NCBI GenBank assembly: GCA_013824165.1
Contig: PNNH01000102.1
Location: 62,001 to 126,000 of the forward strand
DNA from: Methylibium sp.
GTDB lineage: Bacteria > Pseudomonadota > Gammaproteobacteria > Burkholderiales > Burkholderiaceae_C
Direction: 5' to 3'
DNA length: 64,000 nt
Shown: positions 10,903 to 20,018 of the stretch, piece after piece
Numbering within the stretch: the stretch's first letter is position 1
Layout: each line of letters starts with the position of its first letter
Program-made: the position numbers and the translations under genes
The notes under the pieces: generated by a model
What the model was told of the DNA's origin: nothing
Database searches by the model: none
The model's input: only the letters and a program-made list of their open reading frames with translations

Positions 10903-11313
10903 ATGCTACGCCAAATCTTCGTCAACCTGCCTATCGCTGACATGGCGCGTTCGCGCGCCTTCTTCGAGGCCCTGGGCCTGTCCTTCAATCCCCGCTTTAC
11001 CAACGAGCAGGGGGCCTGCCTGAAGATCGCCGAAAACATCTACGCGATGCTGCTGGTCAAGCCTTTCTTCCAGGGCTTCACGCCGCGGCCGGTGGCCGAT
11101 GCGAACGCAGCGACCGAGGTGCTGATCGCGCTGTCCTGCGACAGCCGCGAGGAAGTGCAGGCCCTGGTGGCCAAGGCGGTGGCCGCTGGTGGTGTCACTT
11201 ACGCCGAGCCCAAGGACTACGGCTTCATGTTCCAGCACGGCTTTGCCGATCCGGACGGCCATCTCTGGGAAGTCTTCTACATGGACGAGAGCGCCGCGCC
11301 GGCGCAGATGTGA
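10903..11313 (+). CDS. VOC family protein, second copy
   Basis: The 136-residue protein shows VOC landmarks: FVNLPIADMARSRAFFEALG at the N-terminus, a middle FTNEQGACLKIAENIYAMLL pair of strands, and FGFADPDGHLWEVFYMD-like ending (HGFADPDGHLWEVFYMD) with the His and Glu of the metal site. It resembles the PhnB/lactoylglutathione-lyase-like proteins often found beside DGPF genes. A good AGGAG precedes the ATG, 27 nt after the DGPF gene. Substrate unknown. Confidence 0.85.
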   Translation: MLRQIFVNLPIADMARSRAFFEALGLSFNPRFTNEQGACLKIAENIYAMLLVKPFFQGFTPRPVADANAATEVLIALSCDSREEVQALVAKAVAAGGVTYAEPKDYGFMFQHGFADPDGHLWEVFYMDESAAPAQM

Positions 11314-11343
11314 AGCAAGTGGCCGCGCGACCCGCCTTGCGGC

Positions 11344-12636
11344 ATGAGTAACAGCAGCAGCAGCAGCACCGTCCGCGACACGCTGAACGCGATCTGGCGC
11401 ATCGAGTCGGCCCGCATCGTCGCCACGGTGGCGCGACGCGTGCGCGATATTGGCGTGGCCGAGGAGCTGGCGCAGGAGGCCTGGCTGGCGGCGCTGCAGC
11501 ACTGGCCTCTTGAGGGCGTGCCGGAGAACCCGGCCGCCTGGCTGATGACGGTGGCGCAGCGCCGTGGGCTGGACCATCTGCGCCATCGCGAGATGGCGGC
11601 CAGCCAGCAGCAGGCGCTGGCGCAGGATCTGATCGCGATGCAGCAAGACCGGCAGCATGACCACAGCGACACGCTTGATGCGCGGCGCGAGAGCGCGGCC
11701 ATGCTGGATGATGATCTGCTGCGCCTGATGTTCTGCAGCTGCCATCCGGTGCTCAGTGCCGAGGCGCGCGTGGCGCTGACGCTGAAGGTGCTGGGCGGAC
11801 TGACGACCGAGGAGATCGCGCGGGCCTTTCTTGTCAGCGAGACCACGCTGGCGCAGCGCCTGGTGCGCGCCAAGCGCACTCTGGCCGAGGCGCGCGTGCC
11901 TTTCGAGCTGCCGCAGGGCGAACAGGCGCTGGCCGAGCGCCTGGGCACTGTGCTGGAGGTCGTCTACCTGATCTTCAACGAGGGCTACACCGCCACGCGC
12001 GGCGACGACTGGATGCGTCCCACGCTGTGTGAGGAGGCACTGCGCCTGGCGCGCATGCTGGCCCGGCTGGCGCCACAGCACGCTGAGGTCTGGGGGCTGC
12101 TGGCGCTGCTGGAAGTTCAGTCCTCGCGCAGTGCCGCCCGCAGCGATGCGCAGGGGCAACCGGTGCTGCTGGCCGAACAGGACCGCAGCCGCTGGGACCG
12201 GTTGCTGATCCGCCGCGGGCTGGAGGCGCTGGCCCAGGCCGAACGGCTGGCCGAGCAGCCGGGTTCCTATCAGCTGCAAGCGGCGATCGCGGCCTGCCAT
12301 GCGCGCGCAGCTCGCACGCAGGACACGGATTGGGCGCGCATCGCCGCGCTCTATGCCGAGCTGATGTGCATCGCTCCATCGCCGGTGGTCGAGCTCAACC
12401 GCGCGGTGGCGGTGTCCATGCATGCCGGGCCGGCAGCGGGCTTGGCCATCGTCGAGACCCTGATGGGCGAGCCGGCGCTGGCGCGCTATCCCTGGCTGCC
12501 TGCGGTGCGCGGCGATCTGCTGCTTCGGCTGGAGCGGCGCGCCGAGGCGCGGGAGGCCTTTCTGCTTGCGGCGGCGCTGACGGGCAACGAGCGCGAGCGC
12601 GCGCTGTTGCAGGCTAGGGCGCAAGCGCTGCGCTAG
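11344..12636 (+). CDS. RNA polymerase sigma factor, ECF42 group, with long C-terminal TPR-like extension
   Basis: The first ~180 residues are an ECF sigma core: region 2 in AELAQEAWLAALQHW and WLMTVAQRRGLDHLRHRE, region 4 in ALTLKVLGGLTTEEIARAFLVSETTLAQRLVRAKR. A further ~240 residues follow, made of helical pairs (VEVVYLIFNEGY, MLARLAPQHAEVWGLLALLEVQ, LAIVETLMGEPALARYPWLPAVRGDLLLRL), as in the COG4941/ECF42 sigmas that have a TPR-like C-terminal domain instead of a cognate anti-sigma factor. The upstream DGPF genes are the expected ECF42 neighbours. The ATG at 11344 begins a Ser-rich leader. No anti-sigma gene is present nearby, so activity may be set by the extension itself. Confidence 0.9.
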   Translation: MSNSSSSSTVRDTLNAIWRIESARIVATVARRVRDIGVAEELAQEAWLAALQHWPLEGVPENPAAWLMTVAQRRGLDHLRHREMAASQQQALAQDLIAMQQDRQHDHSDTLDARRESAAMLDDDLLRLMFCSCHPVLSAEARVALTLKVLGGLTTEEIARAFLVSETTLAQRLVRAKRTLAEARVPFELPQGEQALAERLGTVLEVVYLIFNEGYTATRGDDWMRPTLCEEALRLARMLARLAPQHAEVWGLLALLEVQSSRSAARSDAQGQPVLLAEQDRSRWDRLLIRRGLEALAQAERLAEQPGSYQLQAAIAACHARAARTQDTDWARIAALYAELMCIAPSPVVELNRAVAVSMHAGPAAGLAIVETLMGEPALARYPWLPAVRGDLLLRLERRAEAREAFLLAAALTGNERERALLQARAQALR

Positions 12637-12664
12637 TCGCCATACTGCGCGTCTGCGCGCGAAC

Positions 12665-12693
12665 GAAAAAAAGGCCCGCACGCGGCGGGCCTT
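12665..12693 (-). terminator. Rho-independent terminator of acnB
   Basis: A 9-bp perfect stem (AAGGCCCGC / GCGGGCCTT, 12671-12693) with a 5-nt loop is followed, on the minus strand, by a run of seven T. It lies 33 nt beyond the acnB stop. Between it and acnB is a second perfect inverted repeat GATCAGCC-GG-GGCTGATC (12700-12717) without a T-run. Confidence 0.88.
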
Positions 12694-12725
12694 GGTCGTG
12701 ATCAGCCGGGGCTGATCGACGCGCT

Positions 12726-15311
12726 TCAGACGCTCTTCGCGACCTCGGCGTACTCCTCGATCTGGTCGAAGTTCATGTACTTGTAGACGCTGGCGGCATC
12801 CTTGTTGATGATGCCCATCGCCTCTTGATACTCGGCGACGGTCGGGATCTTGCCCAGCTTGGAGCAGATCGCGGCCAGCTCGGCTGAGCCCAGGTACACG
12901 TTGGTGTTCTTGCCCAGACGGTTGGGGAAGTTGCGGGTCGAGGTGGACATGACCGTCGCGCCTTCGCGCACCTGCGCCTGGTTGCCCATGCACAGCGAGC
13001 AGCCCGGCATCTCGGTGCGCGCACCGGCGGCGCCGAAGTTGGCGTAGTGGCCTTCCTTCATCAGCTCGGACTCGTCCATCTTGGTCGGCGGGGCGACCCA
13101 CAGCTTGACCGGGATGTCGCGCGCACCGCCCAGCAGCTTGGCCGCCGCACGGAAGTGGCCGATATTGGTCATGCACGAACCGATGAAGGCTTCGTCGATC
13201 TTGGTGCCGGCCACTTCGGACATGAACTTGGCGTCGTCCGGATCGTTCGGGCAGCAGACGATGGGCTCCTTGATGTCGGCCAGATCGATCTCGATCACAG
13301 CCGCATATTCGGCGTCCTTGTCGGCTTCCAGCAGATCGGGCTTGGCCAGCCAGGCTTCGACCTTCTCGATGCGGCGAGCCAGGGTCTTGGCGTCGGCATA
13401 GCCGTCAGCAATCATGTTCTTCATCAGCACGATATTGCTGGTGAGGTATTCCTTGATCGGCTCGGGATTGAGCTTGATCGTGCAGCCGGCAGCGCTGCGC
13501 TCGGCCGAAGCGTCGCTCAGCTCGAAAGCCTGTTCGACCTTCAGATCCGGCAGGCCTTCGATCTCCAGAATGCGGCCCGAGAAGGCATTGATCTTGCCGG
13601 CCTTGGCGACGGTCAGCAGACCGGCCTTGATCGCGTACAGCGGGATCGCATGCACCAGGTCACGCAGGGTGACGCCCGGTTGCATCTGGCCCTTGAAGCG
13701 CACCAGCACCGACTCAGGCATGTCCAATGGCATCACGCCGGTAGCGGCGCCGAAGGCCACCAGGCCGGAGCCGGCCGGGAAGGAAATGCCGATCGGGAAG
13801 CGGGTGTGGCTGTCGCCGCCGGTGCCCACGGTGTCGGGCAGCAGCAGGCGGTTCAGCCAGCTGTGGATCACGCCGTCACCCGGACGCAGCGACACACCAC
13901 CGCGGTTGCTGATGAAGGTCGGCAGCTCGCGGTGCATCTTGGCGTCCACCGGCTTCGGATAGGCGGCGGTGTGGCAGAAGCTCTGCATCACCAGGTCGGC
14001 CGAGAAGCCCAGGCAGGCCAGATCCTTCAGCTCGTCGCGGGTCATCGGGCCGGTGGTGTCCTGCGAGCCGACCGTGGTCATCTTGGGCTCGCAATAGGTG
14101 CCCGGACGCACGCCTTGGCCTTCAGGCAGACCGACGGCGCGGCCGACCATCTTCTGCGCCAGCGTGAAGCCGGCCTTGGTGGCGGCGGGCGGCTGGGGCA
14201 GGCGGAAGGAGGTGGAGGCAGCGAGGCCCAGGAACTCGCGCGCCTTGGCTGTCAGCGAGCGGCCGATGATCAGGTTGATGCGGCCGCCGGCGCGCACTTC
14301 GTCGAACAGCACTTCGCTCTTGAGCTTGAACTCGACGACGGTCTGGCCGTTCTTCACGATCTTGCCGTCGTAGGGGAGGATGTCGATCACATCGCCCATC
14401 TCCAGCTTCGACACATCGACTTCGATCGGCAGCGAGCCCGAGTCTTCCTGCGTGTTGAAGAAGATCGGCGCGATCTTGCCGCCCAGCGTGATGCCGCCGA
14501 AGCGCTTGTTTGGCACAAACGGGATGTCCTGGCCGGTGGCCCAGACCACCGAGTTGGTGGCCGACTTGCGGCTGGAGCCGGTGCCGACCACGTCGCCCAC
14601 GTAGGCGACCAGATGGCCCTTCTTCTTCAGGTCCTCGATGAACTGCATCGGGCCGCGCTTGCCGTCTTCCTCGGGCTTGAAGGCCGCGTCGGGGCGGGTG
14701 TTCTTCAGCATTGCCAGGTAGTGCAGCGGGATGTCCGGGCGGCTCCAGGCGTCGGGCGCAGGCGACAGGTCGTCGGTATTGGTCTCGCCAGGCACCTTGA
14801 AGACGGTAACAGTGATCTTCTTCTCGACTTCCGGACGCGAGGTGAACCACTCGGCGTCGGCCCAGCTCTGCATGACTTCCTTGGCTTTGGCATTGCCAGC
14901 CTTGGCCTTGGCGGCGACGTCGTTGAAGAAGTCGAACATCAGCAGGGTCTTCTTCAGACCTTCGGCGGCGACGCCGGCGACTTCAGCGTCGTCCAGCAGC
15001 TCGATCAGCGGATGCACGTTGTAGCCGCCGACCATGGTGCCCAGCAGCTCGGTGGCCTTGGCCTTGGAAACCAGATCGACCTTGATGTCGCCATGCGCAA
15101 CGGCGGCCAGGAAGCTGGCCTTGACCTTGGCGGCATCGTCCACGCCCGGGGGCACGCGGTGGGTCAGCAGATCCAGCAGGAAAGCCTCTTCGCCGGCGGG
15201 CGGGGCCTTGATCAGCTCGATCAGCGCCGACACCTGCTTGGCGTCCAGCGGCAGCGGCGGGATGCCCAGCGCGGCGCGCTCGGCGGTGTGTTGGCGATAG
15301 GCTTGCAACAT
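12726..15311 (-). CDS. acnB: Aconitate hydratase B / 2-methylisocitrate dehydratase
   Basis: The 861-residue protein has the AcnB layout: an N-terminal HEAT-like domain (from [16 protein letters not shown]), the swivel domain placed before the catalytic core ([33 protein letters not shown]), then the core with the [4Fe-4S] ligands in [12 protein letters not shown] and [11 protein letters not shown]. It interconverts citrate and isocitrate in the TCA cycle and 2-methylisocitrate in propionate catabolism. The ATG at 15311 follows AGGAG; the longer frame is not family-like. It is only 35 nt downstream of the vapC-like toxin gene on the same strand, so it may be co-transcribed with that pair. A strong terminator follows. 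Confidence 0.97.
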   Translation of the reverse strand: MLQAYRQHTAERAALGIPPLPLDAKQVSALIELIKAPPAGEEAFLLDLLTHRVPPGVDDAAKVKASFLAAVAHGDIKVDLVSKAKATELLGTMVGGYNVHPLIELLDDAEVAGVAAEGLKKTLLMFDFFNDVAAKAKAGNAKAKEVMQSWADAEWFTSRPEVEKKITVTVFKVPGETNTDDLSPAPDAWSRPDIPLHYLAMLKNTRPDAAFKPEEDGKRGPMQFIEDLKKKGHLVAYVGDVVGTGSSRKSATNSVVWATGQDIPFVPNKRFGGITLGGKIAPIFFNTQEDSGSLPIEVDVSKLEMGDVIDILPYDGKIVKNGQTVVEFKLKSEVLFDEVRAGGRINLIIGRSLTAKAREFLGLAASTSFRLPQPPAATKAGFTLAQKMVGRAVGLPEGQGVRPGTYCEPKMTTVGSQDTTGPMTRDELKDLACLGFSADLVMQSFCHTAAYPKPVDAKMHRELPTFISNRGGVSLRPGDGVIHSWLNRLLLPDTVGTGGDSHTRFPIGISFPAGSGLVAFGAATGVMPLDMPESVLVRFKGQMQPGVTLRDLVHAIPLYAIKAGLLTVAKAGKINAFSGRILEIEGLPDLKVEQAFELSDASAERSAAGCTIKLNPEPIKEYLTSNIVLMKNMIADGYADAKTLARRIEKVEAWLAKPDLLEADKDAEYAAVIEIDLADIKEPIVCCPNDPDDAKFMSEVAGTKIDEAFIGSCMTNIGHFRAAAKLLGGARDIPVKLWVAPPTKMDESELMKEGHYANFGAAGARTEMPGCSLCMGNQAQVREGATVMSTSTRNFPNRLGKNTNVYLGSAELAAICSKLGKIPTVAEYQEAMGIINKDAASVYKYMNFDQIEEYAEVAKSV

Positions 15312-15346
15312 GGCTTCTCCTTGGTGAGCTGACGACGGGCCGGCCC

Positions 15347-15754
15347 TCATCCTGCCGCTTTTGGCACGATGAGTTTCAGACCCTTGAAGTAATCGCGAAA
15401 GAACGAATCGTCGGCGGTGATCAGGCCGCTGCATTGCAGCAGCGCGTGCGCGCCGACGATGAAATCAGGAACGGTGCGCTGGCGCAAGCCGCCGCGCGCG
15501 CGGTAGCGGCGCTGCATCTCGCCAGCGCGCACCGCGGCGCGCTGCTCGACGGCGCTGTAGACGATGCCCATGTCTTCCAGCACCTGCATGGCCTGGTCGC
15601 CGTCGTGCAGCGAGGAGCAGACCTCGGAGACCACCACAGCGCAGACCACCACCGGGCCTTTGGACAAGGCTTCGCGCAGCGCGCCTTCGGCCAGGTCGGC
15701 GCGCGGACTGTCGCTGAGCAGGTCCACGAGCACGGAGGAGTCTATGGCGATCAT
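15347..15754 (-). CDS. vapC: PIN-domain ribonuclease toxin, VapC type
   Basis: This 135-residue protein shows the PIN acidic quartet: D5 ([13 protein letters not shown]), E44 (VVSEVCSSL), D97 ([12 protein letters not shown]) and D115 ([12 protein letters not shown]), spaced as in VapC toxins, which cut tRNA or rRNA with Mg2+. It follows the AbrB-type antitoxin gene by 23 nt on the same strand, the usual antitoxin-first order. Only 35 nt separate it from acnB, and no terminator lies between. Confidence 0.88.
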   Translation of the reverse strand: MIAIDSSVLVDLLSDSPRADLAEGALREALSKGPVVVCAVVVSEVCSSLHDGDQAMQVLEDMGIVYSAVEQRAAVRAGEMQRRYRARGGLRQRTVPDFIVGAHALLQCSGLITADDSFFRDYFKGLKLIVPKAAG

Positions 15755-15777
15755 GGCGGAGGCGGCTGGGTCGGCGC

Positions 15778-16023
15778 TCAGCGCTCGACCGGGTCTCCGG
15801 GAGCGCGGCCACGCACGGCGCGCATTGCGTCATCGACCGATTCGAAGCCATCCAGCTTGAACTTGCCGCGCGCGCGCGAGATGGCGTCGTCGACGTTCTT
15901 GCGCAGGATGATGCGGCCGCCTTCGAGCTCGACCTTGAGCGTCGTGCCCTTGGTCAGGCCCAGTGCATCACGCACGGCCTTGGGCAGGGTGATCTGCCCC
16001 CGTTCGGCGACTGTGGCTTCCAT
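15778..16023 (-). CDS. vapB: AbrB/MazE-type antitoxin, VapB
   Basis: The 81-residue protein has the swapped-hairpin AbrB DNA-binding domain (TVAERGQITLPKAVRDALGL, then GTTLKVELEGGRIILR) in the first ~50 residues and an acidic/basic C-terminal tail that would wrap the toxin. It should bind and block the PIN toxin and repress the pair's own promoter. I use the ATG at 16023 (MEATVAERGQ), since AbrB proteins start just before this motif; an alternative ATG at 16044 adds seven residues. Confidence 0.87.
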   Translation of the reverse strand: MEATVAERGQITLPKAVRDALGLTKGTTLKVELEGGRIILRKNVDDAISRARGKFKLDGFESVDDAMRAVRGRAPGDPVER

Positions 16024-16072
16024 GGCGGGCTCCGGTCGGGACATGTGGGTACGACTCGAAAAGTATGCATTG

Positions 16073-16100
16073 ATTATACGTACTTCGCTCGCCATACCAA
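16073..16100 (-). promoter_or_regulatory. Candidate sigma-70 promoter of the vapBC pair
   Basis: On the minus strand TTGGTA (16100-16095) is followed after 16 bp by a perfect TATAAT (16078-16073), about 50 nt upstream of the antitoxin ATG. The region is unusually AT-rich for this genome and contains a short GTAT/ATAC inverted repeat around the -10 box, a possible antitoxin binding site. Confidence 0.5.
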
Positions 16101-16136
16101 GCGTGAAAGATGTCCGACTGCCGAGCCCGGGATAAA

Positions 16137-16163
16137 GAAAAAAGGGAGGCCTTGAGCCTCCCT
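16137..16163 (-). terminator. Rho-independent terminator of the secreted hypothetical gene
   Basis: Stem AGGGAGGC / GCCTCCCT (16143-16163) with a 5-nt loop. On the minus strand the stem is followed by TTTTTTC. It lies 30 nt downstream of the stop codon at 16194. Confidence 0.85.
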
Positions 16164-16193
16164 GCGCGCGCTGCCGAGAAGCTCGGCGGCGGC

Positions 16194-16718
16194 TTACTGC
16201 TTGTTGCCGTTCGGCGCGATACCGATGCCGGTGTCAGCGCTGGGCGCGGCATTGGCCACTGGTTGTTGCTCGGCATGCATGCAACTGTCGACCATGCGCT
16301 GCCCGATCTTGCTGTTCATCAGCATGGACTTGCTGGGGATCTGCAGCCAGACCACGCCAGCGCGCTTGTCTTCCAGCCGTACAGCACCGGTGGTGGTGGG
16401 CTCGGGAGACAGGTTGTAGACCACCTTGTTGAAGTGCAGGCGGAAGCGGCCGGGCTTCTCGGGGTGGGGCGTCAGATGCACCTTCTGGTTGAACTCGCAC
16501 TGCGCTTCACCGTGATGGACCCGCGGTGCGACGGCCAGCTGATCGGCACTCAACTCCGCGTCATCGTCGTGCGCAGGCTGCGGGGCCGGCTGCGGCTTGA
16601 CCTTGGCTGCCAGGCGGTTGCGCGGCTTGGCGTTGTCGTCAACGGCGGCCCAGGCGGGCATGACCAGCAGGCTGGCGAGGAGTGCAGAACACAGCAGGGC
16701 AGGGCGGCGGTGGCTCAT
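16194..16718 (-). CDS. Secreted protein of unknown function
   Basis: I do not recognise this 174-residue protein. It begins with a clear signal peptide (residues 1 to about 24, cleavage after MPAWA), followed by a Lys/Pro/Ala-rich linker (VKPQPAPQPAHDDDAEL). The conserved-looking core runs from HHGEAQCEFNQKVHLTPHP through FRLHFNKVVYNLSPEPT to VWLQIPSKSMLMNSKIGQRMVDSCMH and contains two cysteines that could pair in the periplasm. The start at 16718 gives the signal peptide. It stands alone between vapB and the CitE-like gene, with its own terminator. Confidence 0.72.
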   Translation of the reverse strand: MSHRRPALLCSALLASLLVMPAWAAVDDNAKPRNRLAAKVKPQPAPQPAHDDDAELSADQLAVAPRVHHGEAQCEFNQKVHLTPHPEKPGRFRLHFNKVVYNLSPEPTTTGAVRLEDKRAGVVWLQIPSKSMLMNSKIGQRMVDSCMHAEQQPVANAAPSADTGIGIAPNGNKQ

Positions 16719-16839
16719 GGGGTCGCTTCGCTCAAGTGGGAACCCTTTCATTTTGCGCGCCTGCGAAGAAAAGCGCACTGGCGTTTGCCAGCATTTCTGC
16801 AACAGACCGTATGCACGCGCCGCATGATGCACCTTGGGC

Positions 16840-17841
16840 TCAATGCGTGCCAAACCAGCGGCTGACGATTTCAACCGGCAGGCACTGACCCGTGCCGTGC
16901 GCGCGCTCCAGCAGCTGCCAGAAGTAACGGTAGCTGGCGCGGTCATGCAGGGTGTCGCGATGCTGGATCGGCGCCCAGTGCGCGGCCTGGGCCGCCTGGA
17001 TGATCTCGATCGCTTCGTCGATTTCGGCCACGCTGGGCGCGAAGGCGTCGATGATGGGCTGGATCTGGCTGGGGTGGATGCTCCACATGCGCGTGTAGCC
17101 GAACTCGCGGGCTGCGCGTCCGGCGGCTTCCTGGATGGCGCTCTTGTGCTTGAACTCGGTGACCACGCAGTGCGAGGGCGTCTTGCTGCAGGCATGCGCA
17201 GCCGCGGCGATCTCAAGCTTGGCGCGCACCACCAGCGGGTGGCTGAACTGGCCTTGCACACTCATGCCGGCGCGCGGAATGGCGCCGCGGTGCGCGCTGA
17301 CGAAGTCCATCAGGCCGAAGGACAGCGATTCGATGCGCGGATGAGCCGCGATCTGCCAGACCTCGTGGAGGGCGCCATGGGTTTCTATCAGGGTATGGAT
17401 GGGGATGCTGCGCTGCACCCCATGCCGCAATCTGGCGGCATCGATGAAGCGGCAGGCGGCGTCCACATCGGCAGCGCTGCGCGGCTTGGGCACCATCAGG
17501 TAGGCCAGGCGCTGACCGGCGCCGCCCACCAGGGCCTCGATATCGGCTTCAAAAGCCGGATGGCCCAGCGGATGCACGCGGGCGCCGACGCGTCCGAAGC
17601 GGTTGTCGGCGCTGTTGACCAGCTCGACCACCATGGCGGCGTGTTCGGCCTCGCCGCCGATCGGGGCGCCGTCCTCACAGTCCAGGGTGATGTCGAACAC
17701 CGGGCCCATCTCGCCTTGCAGTTCCAGGCTCTTGAGCATGCGCGCCTCGACGCCGCAGTAGTGGTCGACCACGGGCAACAAAGTGGCGGCATCGCCTTCC
17801 TCGAACAGGGCCAGTTTCGGGGGGAGAGGGGTGGTGTGCAT
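16840..17841 (-). CDS. HpcH/HpaI aldolase / citrate lyase beta-subunit-like (CitE-like) protein
   Basis: The 333-residue protein has the TIM-barrel features of the CitE/malyl-CoA lyase superfamily: LDCEDGAPIGGEAEH (metal/substrate acidic cluster), RVHPLGHPAFEADIEAL (the Arg of the carboxylate site), LIETHGALHEVWQIA (metal Glu) and FGLMDFVSAHRG. The C-terminus (MWSIHPSQIQPIIDAF) is the family's SIHP motif. No citrate lyase alpha or gamma gene is nearby, so this is a stand-alone lyase, perhaps acting on malyl-, citramalyl- or related CoA esters. It belongs to the TCA cluster, between mdh and acnB, an arrangement I recall from other Burkholderiales. A terminator separates it from mdh. Confidence 0.85.
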   Translation of the reverse strand: MHTTPLPPKLALFEEGDAATLLPVVDHYCGVEARMLKSLELQGEMGPVFDITLDCEDGAPIGGEAEHAAMVVELVNSADNRFGRVGARVHPLGHPAFEADIEALVGGAGQRLAYLMVPKPRSAADVDAACRFIDAARLRHGVQRSIPIHTLIETHGALHEVWQIAAHPRIESLSFGLMDFVSAHRGAIPRAGMSVQGQFSHPLVVRAKLEIAAAAHACSKTPSHCVVTEFKHKSAIQEAAGRAAREFGYTRMWSIHPSQIQPIIDAFAPSVAEIDEAIEIIQAAQAAHWAPIQHRDTLHDRASYRYFWQLLERAHGTGQCLPVEIVSRWFGTH

Positions 17842-17858
17842 GCGTGGCTCGTGCAATG

Positions 17859-17882
17859 AAAAAGGGCCGGCAAAGCCGGCCC
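17859..17882 (-). terminator. Rho-independent terminator of mdh
   Basis: Perfect stem GGGCCGGC / GCCGGCCC (17864-17882) with a three-base loop. On the minus strand it is followed by TTTTTC. It sits 38 nt after the mdh stop codon, so the CitE-like gene probably has its own promoter or depends on read-through. Confidence 0.86.
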
Positions 17883-17920
17883 TCGGAGTGTCGCGCAGGA
17901 CGCGGCCCGGTCGCGCCGGT

Positions 17921-18907
17921 TTACAGCAGGTGCTTGACGCCGTCCTGCTCGCCCAGCAGTTCGTCCAGGGTGTTCTTGATGCACTCTTGCGAGAAGGCAT
18001 CGATTTCCAGGCCTTCGACGATCTTGTACTCGCCGCCGTCGCAGGTGACGGGGTAGCCGAACATCACTTCCTTGGGGATGCCGTACTCGCCATTGGACGG
18101 GATGCCCATCGTGACCCACTTGCCGTTGGTGCCCAGGGCCCAGTCGCGCATGTGATCGATGGCTGCATTGGCGGCCGAGGCAGCCGAAGACAGGCCGCGA
18201 GCGGCAATGATGGCCGCGCCGCGCTTGCCGACGGTGGGCAGGAAGGTCTCGCGGTTCCAGGTCTCGTCATTGATCATGGCCTTGACCGAAGCGCCGCCGA
18301 TGGTGGCGAAACGGTAGTCGGCGTACATCGTCGGCGAGTGGTTGCCCCAGACGGCCAGCTTCTCGATGTCAGCCACGGCCTTGCCGGTCTTGGCAGCGAT
18401 CTGCGAGGCAGCGCGGTTGTGGTCCAGGCGCAGCATGGCGGTGAAGTTCTTGGCCGGCAGGTCCGGCGCCGACTTCATTGCGATGTAGGCATTGGTGTTG
18501 GCGGGGTTGCCGACGACCAGCACCTTGACGTTGCGCGAAGCGACGGCGTTAAGGGCCTTGCCCTGGGCAGTGAAGATGGCGCCGTTGATAGCCAGCAGCT
18601 CCGAACGCTCCATGCCGGGGCCGCGCGGGCGCGAGCCGACCAGCAGTGCGTAGTCGGTGTCCTTGAAAGCGCTCATCGGATCGCTGTGGGCTTCGATGCC
18701 GGCCAGCAGCGGGAAAGCGCAGTCTTCCAGCTCCATGATCACGCCCTTCAGCGCGTTCTGGGCCTTCTCGTCCGGGATCTCCAGCAGTTGCAGGATCACG
18801 GGCTGGTCCTTGCCCAGCATTTCGCCGGAAGCGATACGGAACAGCAGGGCGTAGCCGATCTGGCCTGCGGCGCCGGTGACGGCAACGCGAACGGGTTTCT
18901 TGCTCAT
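17921..18907 (-). CDS. mdh: Malate dehydrogenase
   Basis: The 328-residue NAD-dependent enzyme begins [20 protein letters not shown] with the Rossmann glycine motif, has [13 protein letters not shown] for cofactor/substrate loop, the active-site pair in [11 protein letters not shown] and [11 protein letters not shown] (catalytic Asp and His), and the substrate Arg in [11 protein letters not shown]. This is the cytosolic-type MDH used by many beta-proteobacteria. It makes oxaloacetate for the citrate synthase encoded some 5 kb away. ATG at 18907 is preceded by GGAG. The gene is divergent from the GntR regulator, which may control both sides of the cluster. Confidence 0.97.
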   Translation of the reverse strand: MSKKPVRVAVTGAAGQIGYALLFRIASGEMLGKDQPVILQLLEIPDEKAQNALKGVIMELEDCAFPLLAGIEAHSDPMSAFKDTDYALLVGSRPRGPGMERSELLAINGAIFTAQGKALNAVASRNVKVLVVGNPANTNAYIAMKSAPDLPAKNFTAMLRLDHNRAASQIAAKTGKAVADIEKLAVWGNHSPTMYADYRFATIGGASVKAMINDETWNRETFLPTVGKRGAAIIAARGLSSAASAANAAIDHMRDWALGTNGKWVTMGIPSNGEYGIPKEVMFGYPVTCDGGEYKIVEGLEIDAFSQECIKNTLDELLGEQDGVKHLL

Positions 18908-19083
18908 GGAGGTCTCCGAAAAGGAAGGAAGTAAAGCTGTTCGATGCGCGATTGGCGGGGCGTAGCGCCTGCCGGCGCAGGTGGGGCAAGTGTAGGACAG
19001 AGCCTGGGCTTTCCCGACTTGACCGCGCTGCAAAATCGCTCGGACGGCCAGATTATCCGTGCTGCTTTGCACAAATCTGACAG

Positions 19084-19102
19084 TCTTATGTCTTATAGAA
19101 GA
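19084..19102. promoter_or_regulatory. Candidate regulator site between mdh and gntR
   Basis: The mdh/gntR intergenic region contains TCTTAT-G-TCTTAT (19084-19096), and the second copy continues into the imperfect dyad TCTT-ATAG-AAGA (19091-19102). AT-rich repeats of this sort are plausible GntR/UTRA operators. I cannot show that the same sequence recurs before sdhC. Confidence 0.4.
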
Positions 19103-19156
19103 TAGCTGCTGGCAATCGCTGGACTGGCTGCGCGGCTTGTGCTGCAATGCCGGGCG

Positions 19157-19921
19157 ATGTCCGTCTCCCCAGTCTCCCCGAGCGATGCGATGCGTGCCGA
19201 TTCCGGCCCGTCGTTCAGCCCCTTGTATCGGCAAATCAAGGGTCTGTTGATCGCCCGCTTGCAGGCTGGCGAGTGGAAGGCCGGCGAAGCGATCCCGAGC
19301 GAGATCGAGCTGGCCGGCCGCTTTGGCGTCAGCCAGGGTACGGTCCGTAAGGCTGTAGACGAACTTGCCGCCGAGAATCTGCTGGTCCGGCGCCAGGGCA
19401 AGGGCACGTTTGTGGCCACGCATGCCGAACAGCAGCAGCAATACCGCTTTCTCCGCCTGATGCCCGACGAGGGGCAGCAGTCGGGCCTGGGGCGGCAATT
19501 GCTGGATTGCCGGCGGCAGCGCGCACCAGCCTGGATCGCCCGTCAGTTGGGCATGCGGGCGGGCGATGCCATGGTGGAGGTGCGTCGCATCCTGCAGAGC
19601 GAGGGTCGGCCGGTGGTGCTGGATGACATCTGGCTGCCGGGCGATCTCTTCAAGGGACTGACCACCGAGCGCCTGAATCGCCATCGCGGGCCGTTCTATG
19701 GCTTGTTCGAGACGGAGTTTGGTGTCCACATGATTCGTGCACAGGAAAAAATTCGTGCGGTTGCGGCGGACGCTGACAGCGCGGCGCTGCTGCAAGTGCC
19801 TGTGGGCTCGCCCTTGCTGAGCGTCGAGCGGCTTTCTTACACCTATGGGGACAAGCCGGTTGAATTGCGCCGGGGTTTGTACAACACCTCGACGCACTTC
19901 TATCGCAACGACTTGAATTGA
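19157..19921 (+). CDS. GntR/HutC-family transcriptional regulator with UTRA domain
   Basis: About residues 20-85 form the winged helix: [38 protein letters not shown] and [21 protein letters not shown]. The rest is a UTRA ligand domain (about 100-250), with [20 protein letters not shown] and [25 protein letters not shown] regulators sense small metabolites. Its place between mdh and sdhCDABE-gltA makes it a likely regulator of the TCA genes; a member of this family is found at the same spot in many Burkholderiales. Starts at 19139 (GTG), 19157 and 19190 are possible; I use the ATG at 19157. Confidence 0.87.
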   Translation: MSVSPVSPSDAMRADSGPSFSPLYRQIKGLLIARLQAGEWKAGEAIPSEIELAGRFGVSQGTVRKAVDELAAENLLVRRQGKGTFVATHAEQQQQYRFLRLMPDEGQQSGLGRQLLDCRRQRAPAWIARQLGMRAGDAMVEVRRILQSEGRPVVLDDIWLPGDLFKGLTTERLNRHRGPFYGLFETEFGVHMIRAQEKIRAVAADADSAALLQVPVGSPLLSVERLSYTYGDKPVELRRGLYNTSTHFYRNDLN

Positions 19922-20018
19922 CCCTGTCGCTTTCATCGCAGCCCGCACAGAGTGCCCCTTGGGCGTGCTGCGTTGCAATAAAATCCCTCGGTTTCGTATT
20001 GATTACATAAGGTCGGCT

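Noticed and set aside
12700-12717. GATCAGCC/GGCTGATC palindrome taken as a terminator
   Set aside because: It has no T-run; the hairpin at 12665-12693 is the better terminator, so this is only recorded as a dyad.
13047-15332. Long plus-strand frame opposite acnB
   Set aside because: It is the antisense of a strongly conserved gene, without start signals or recognisable domains.
19973-20002. Possible sdhC promoter TTGCAA-N18-TATTGA
   Set aside because: Both hexamers are weak matches, and alternatives overlap; not strong enough to list as a feature.
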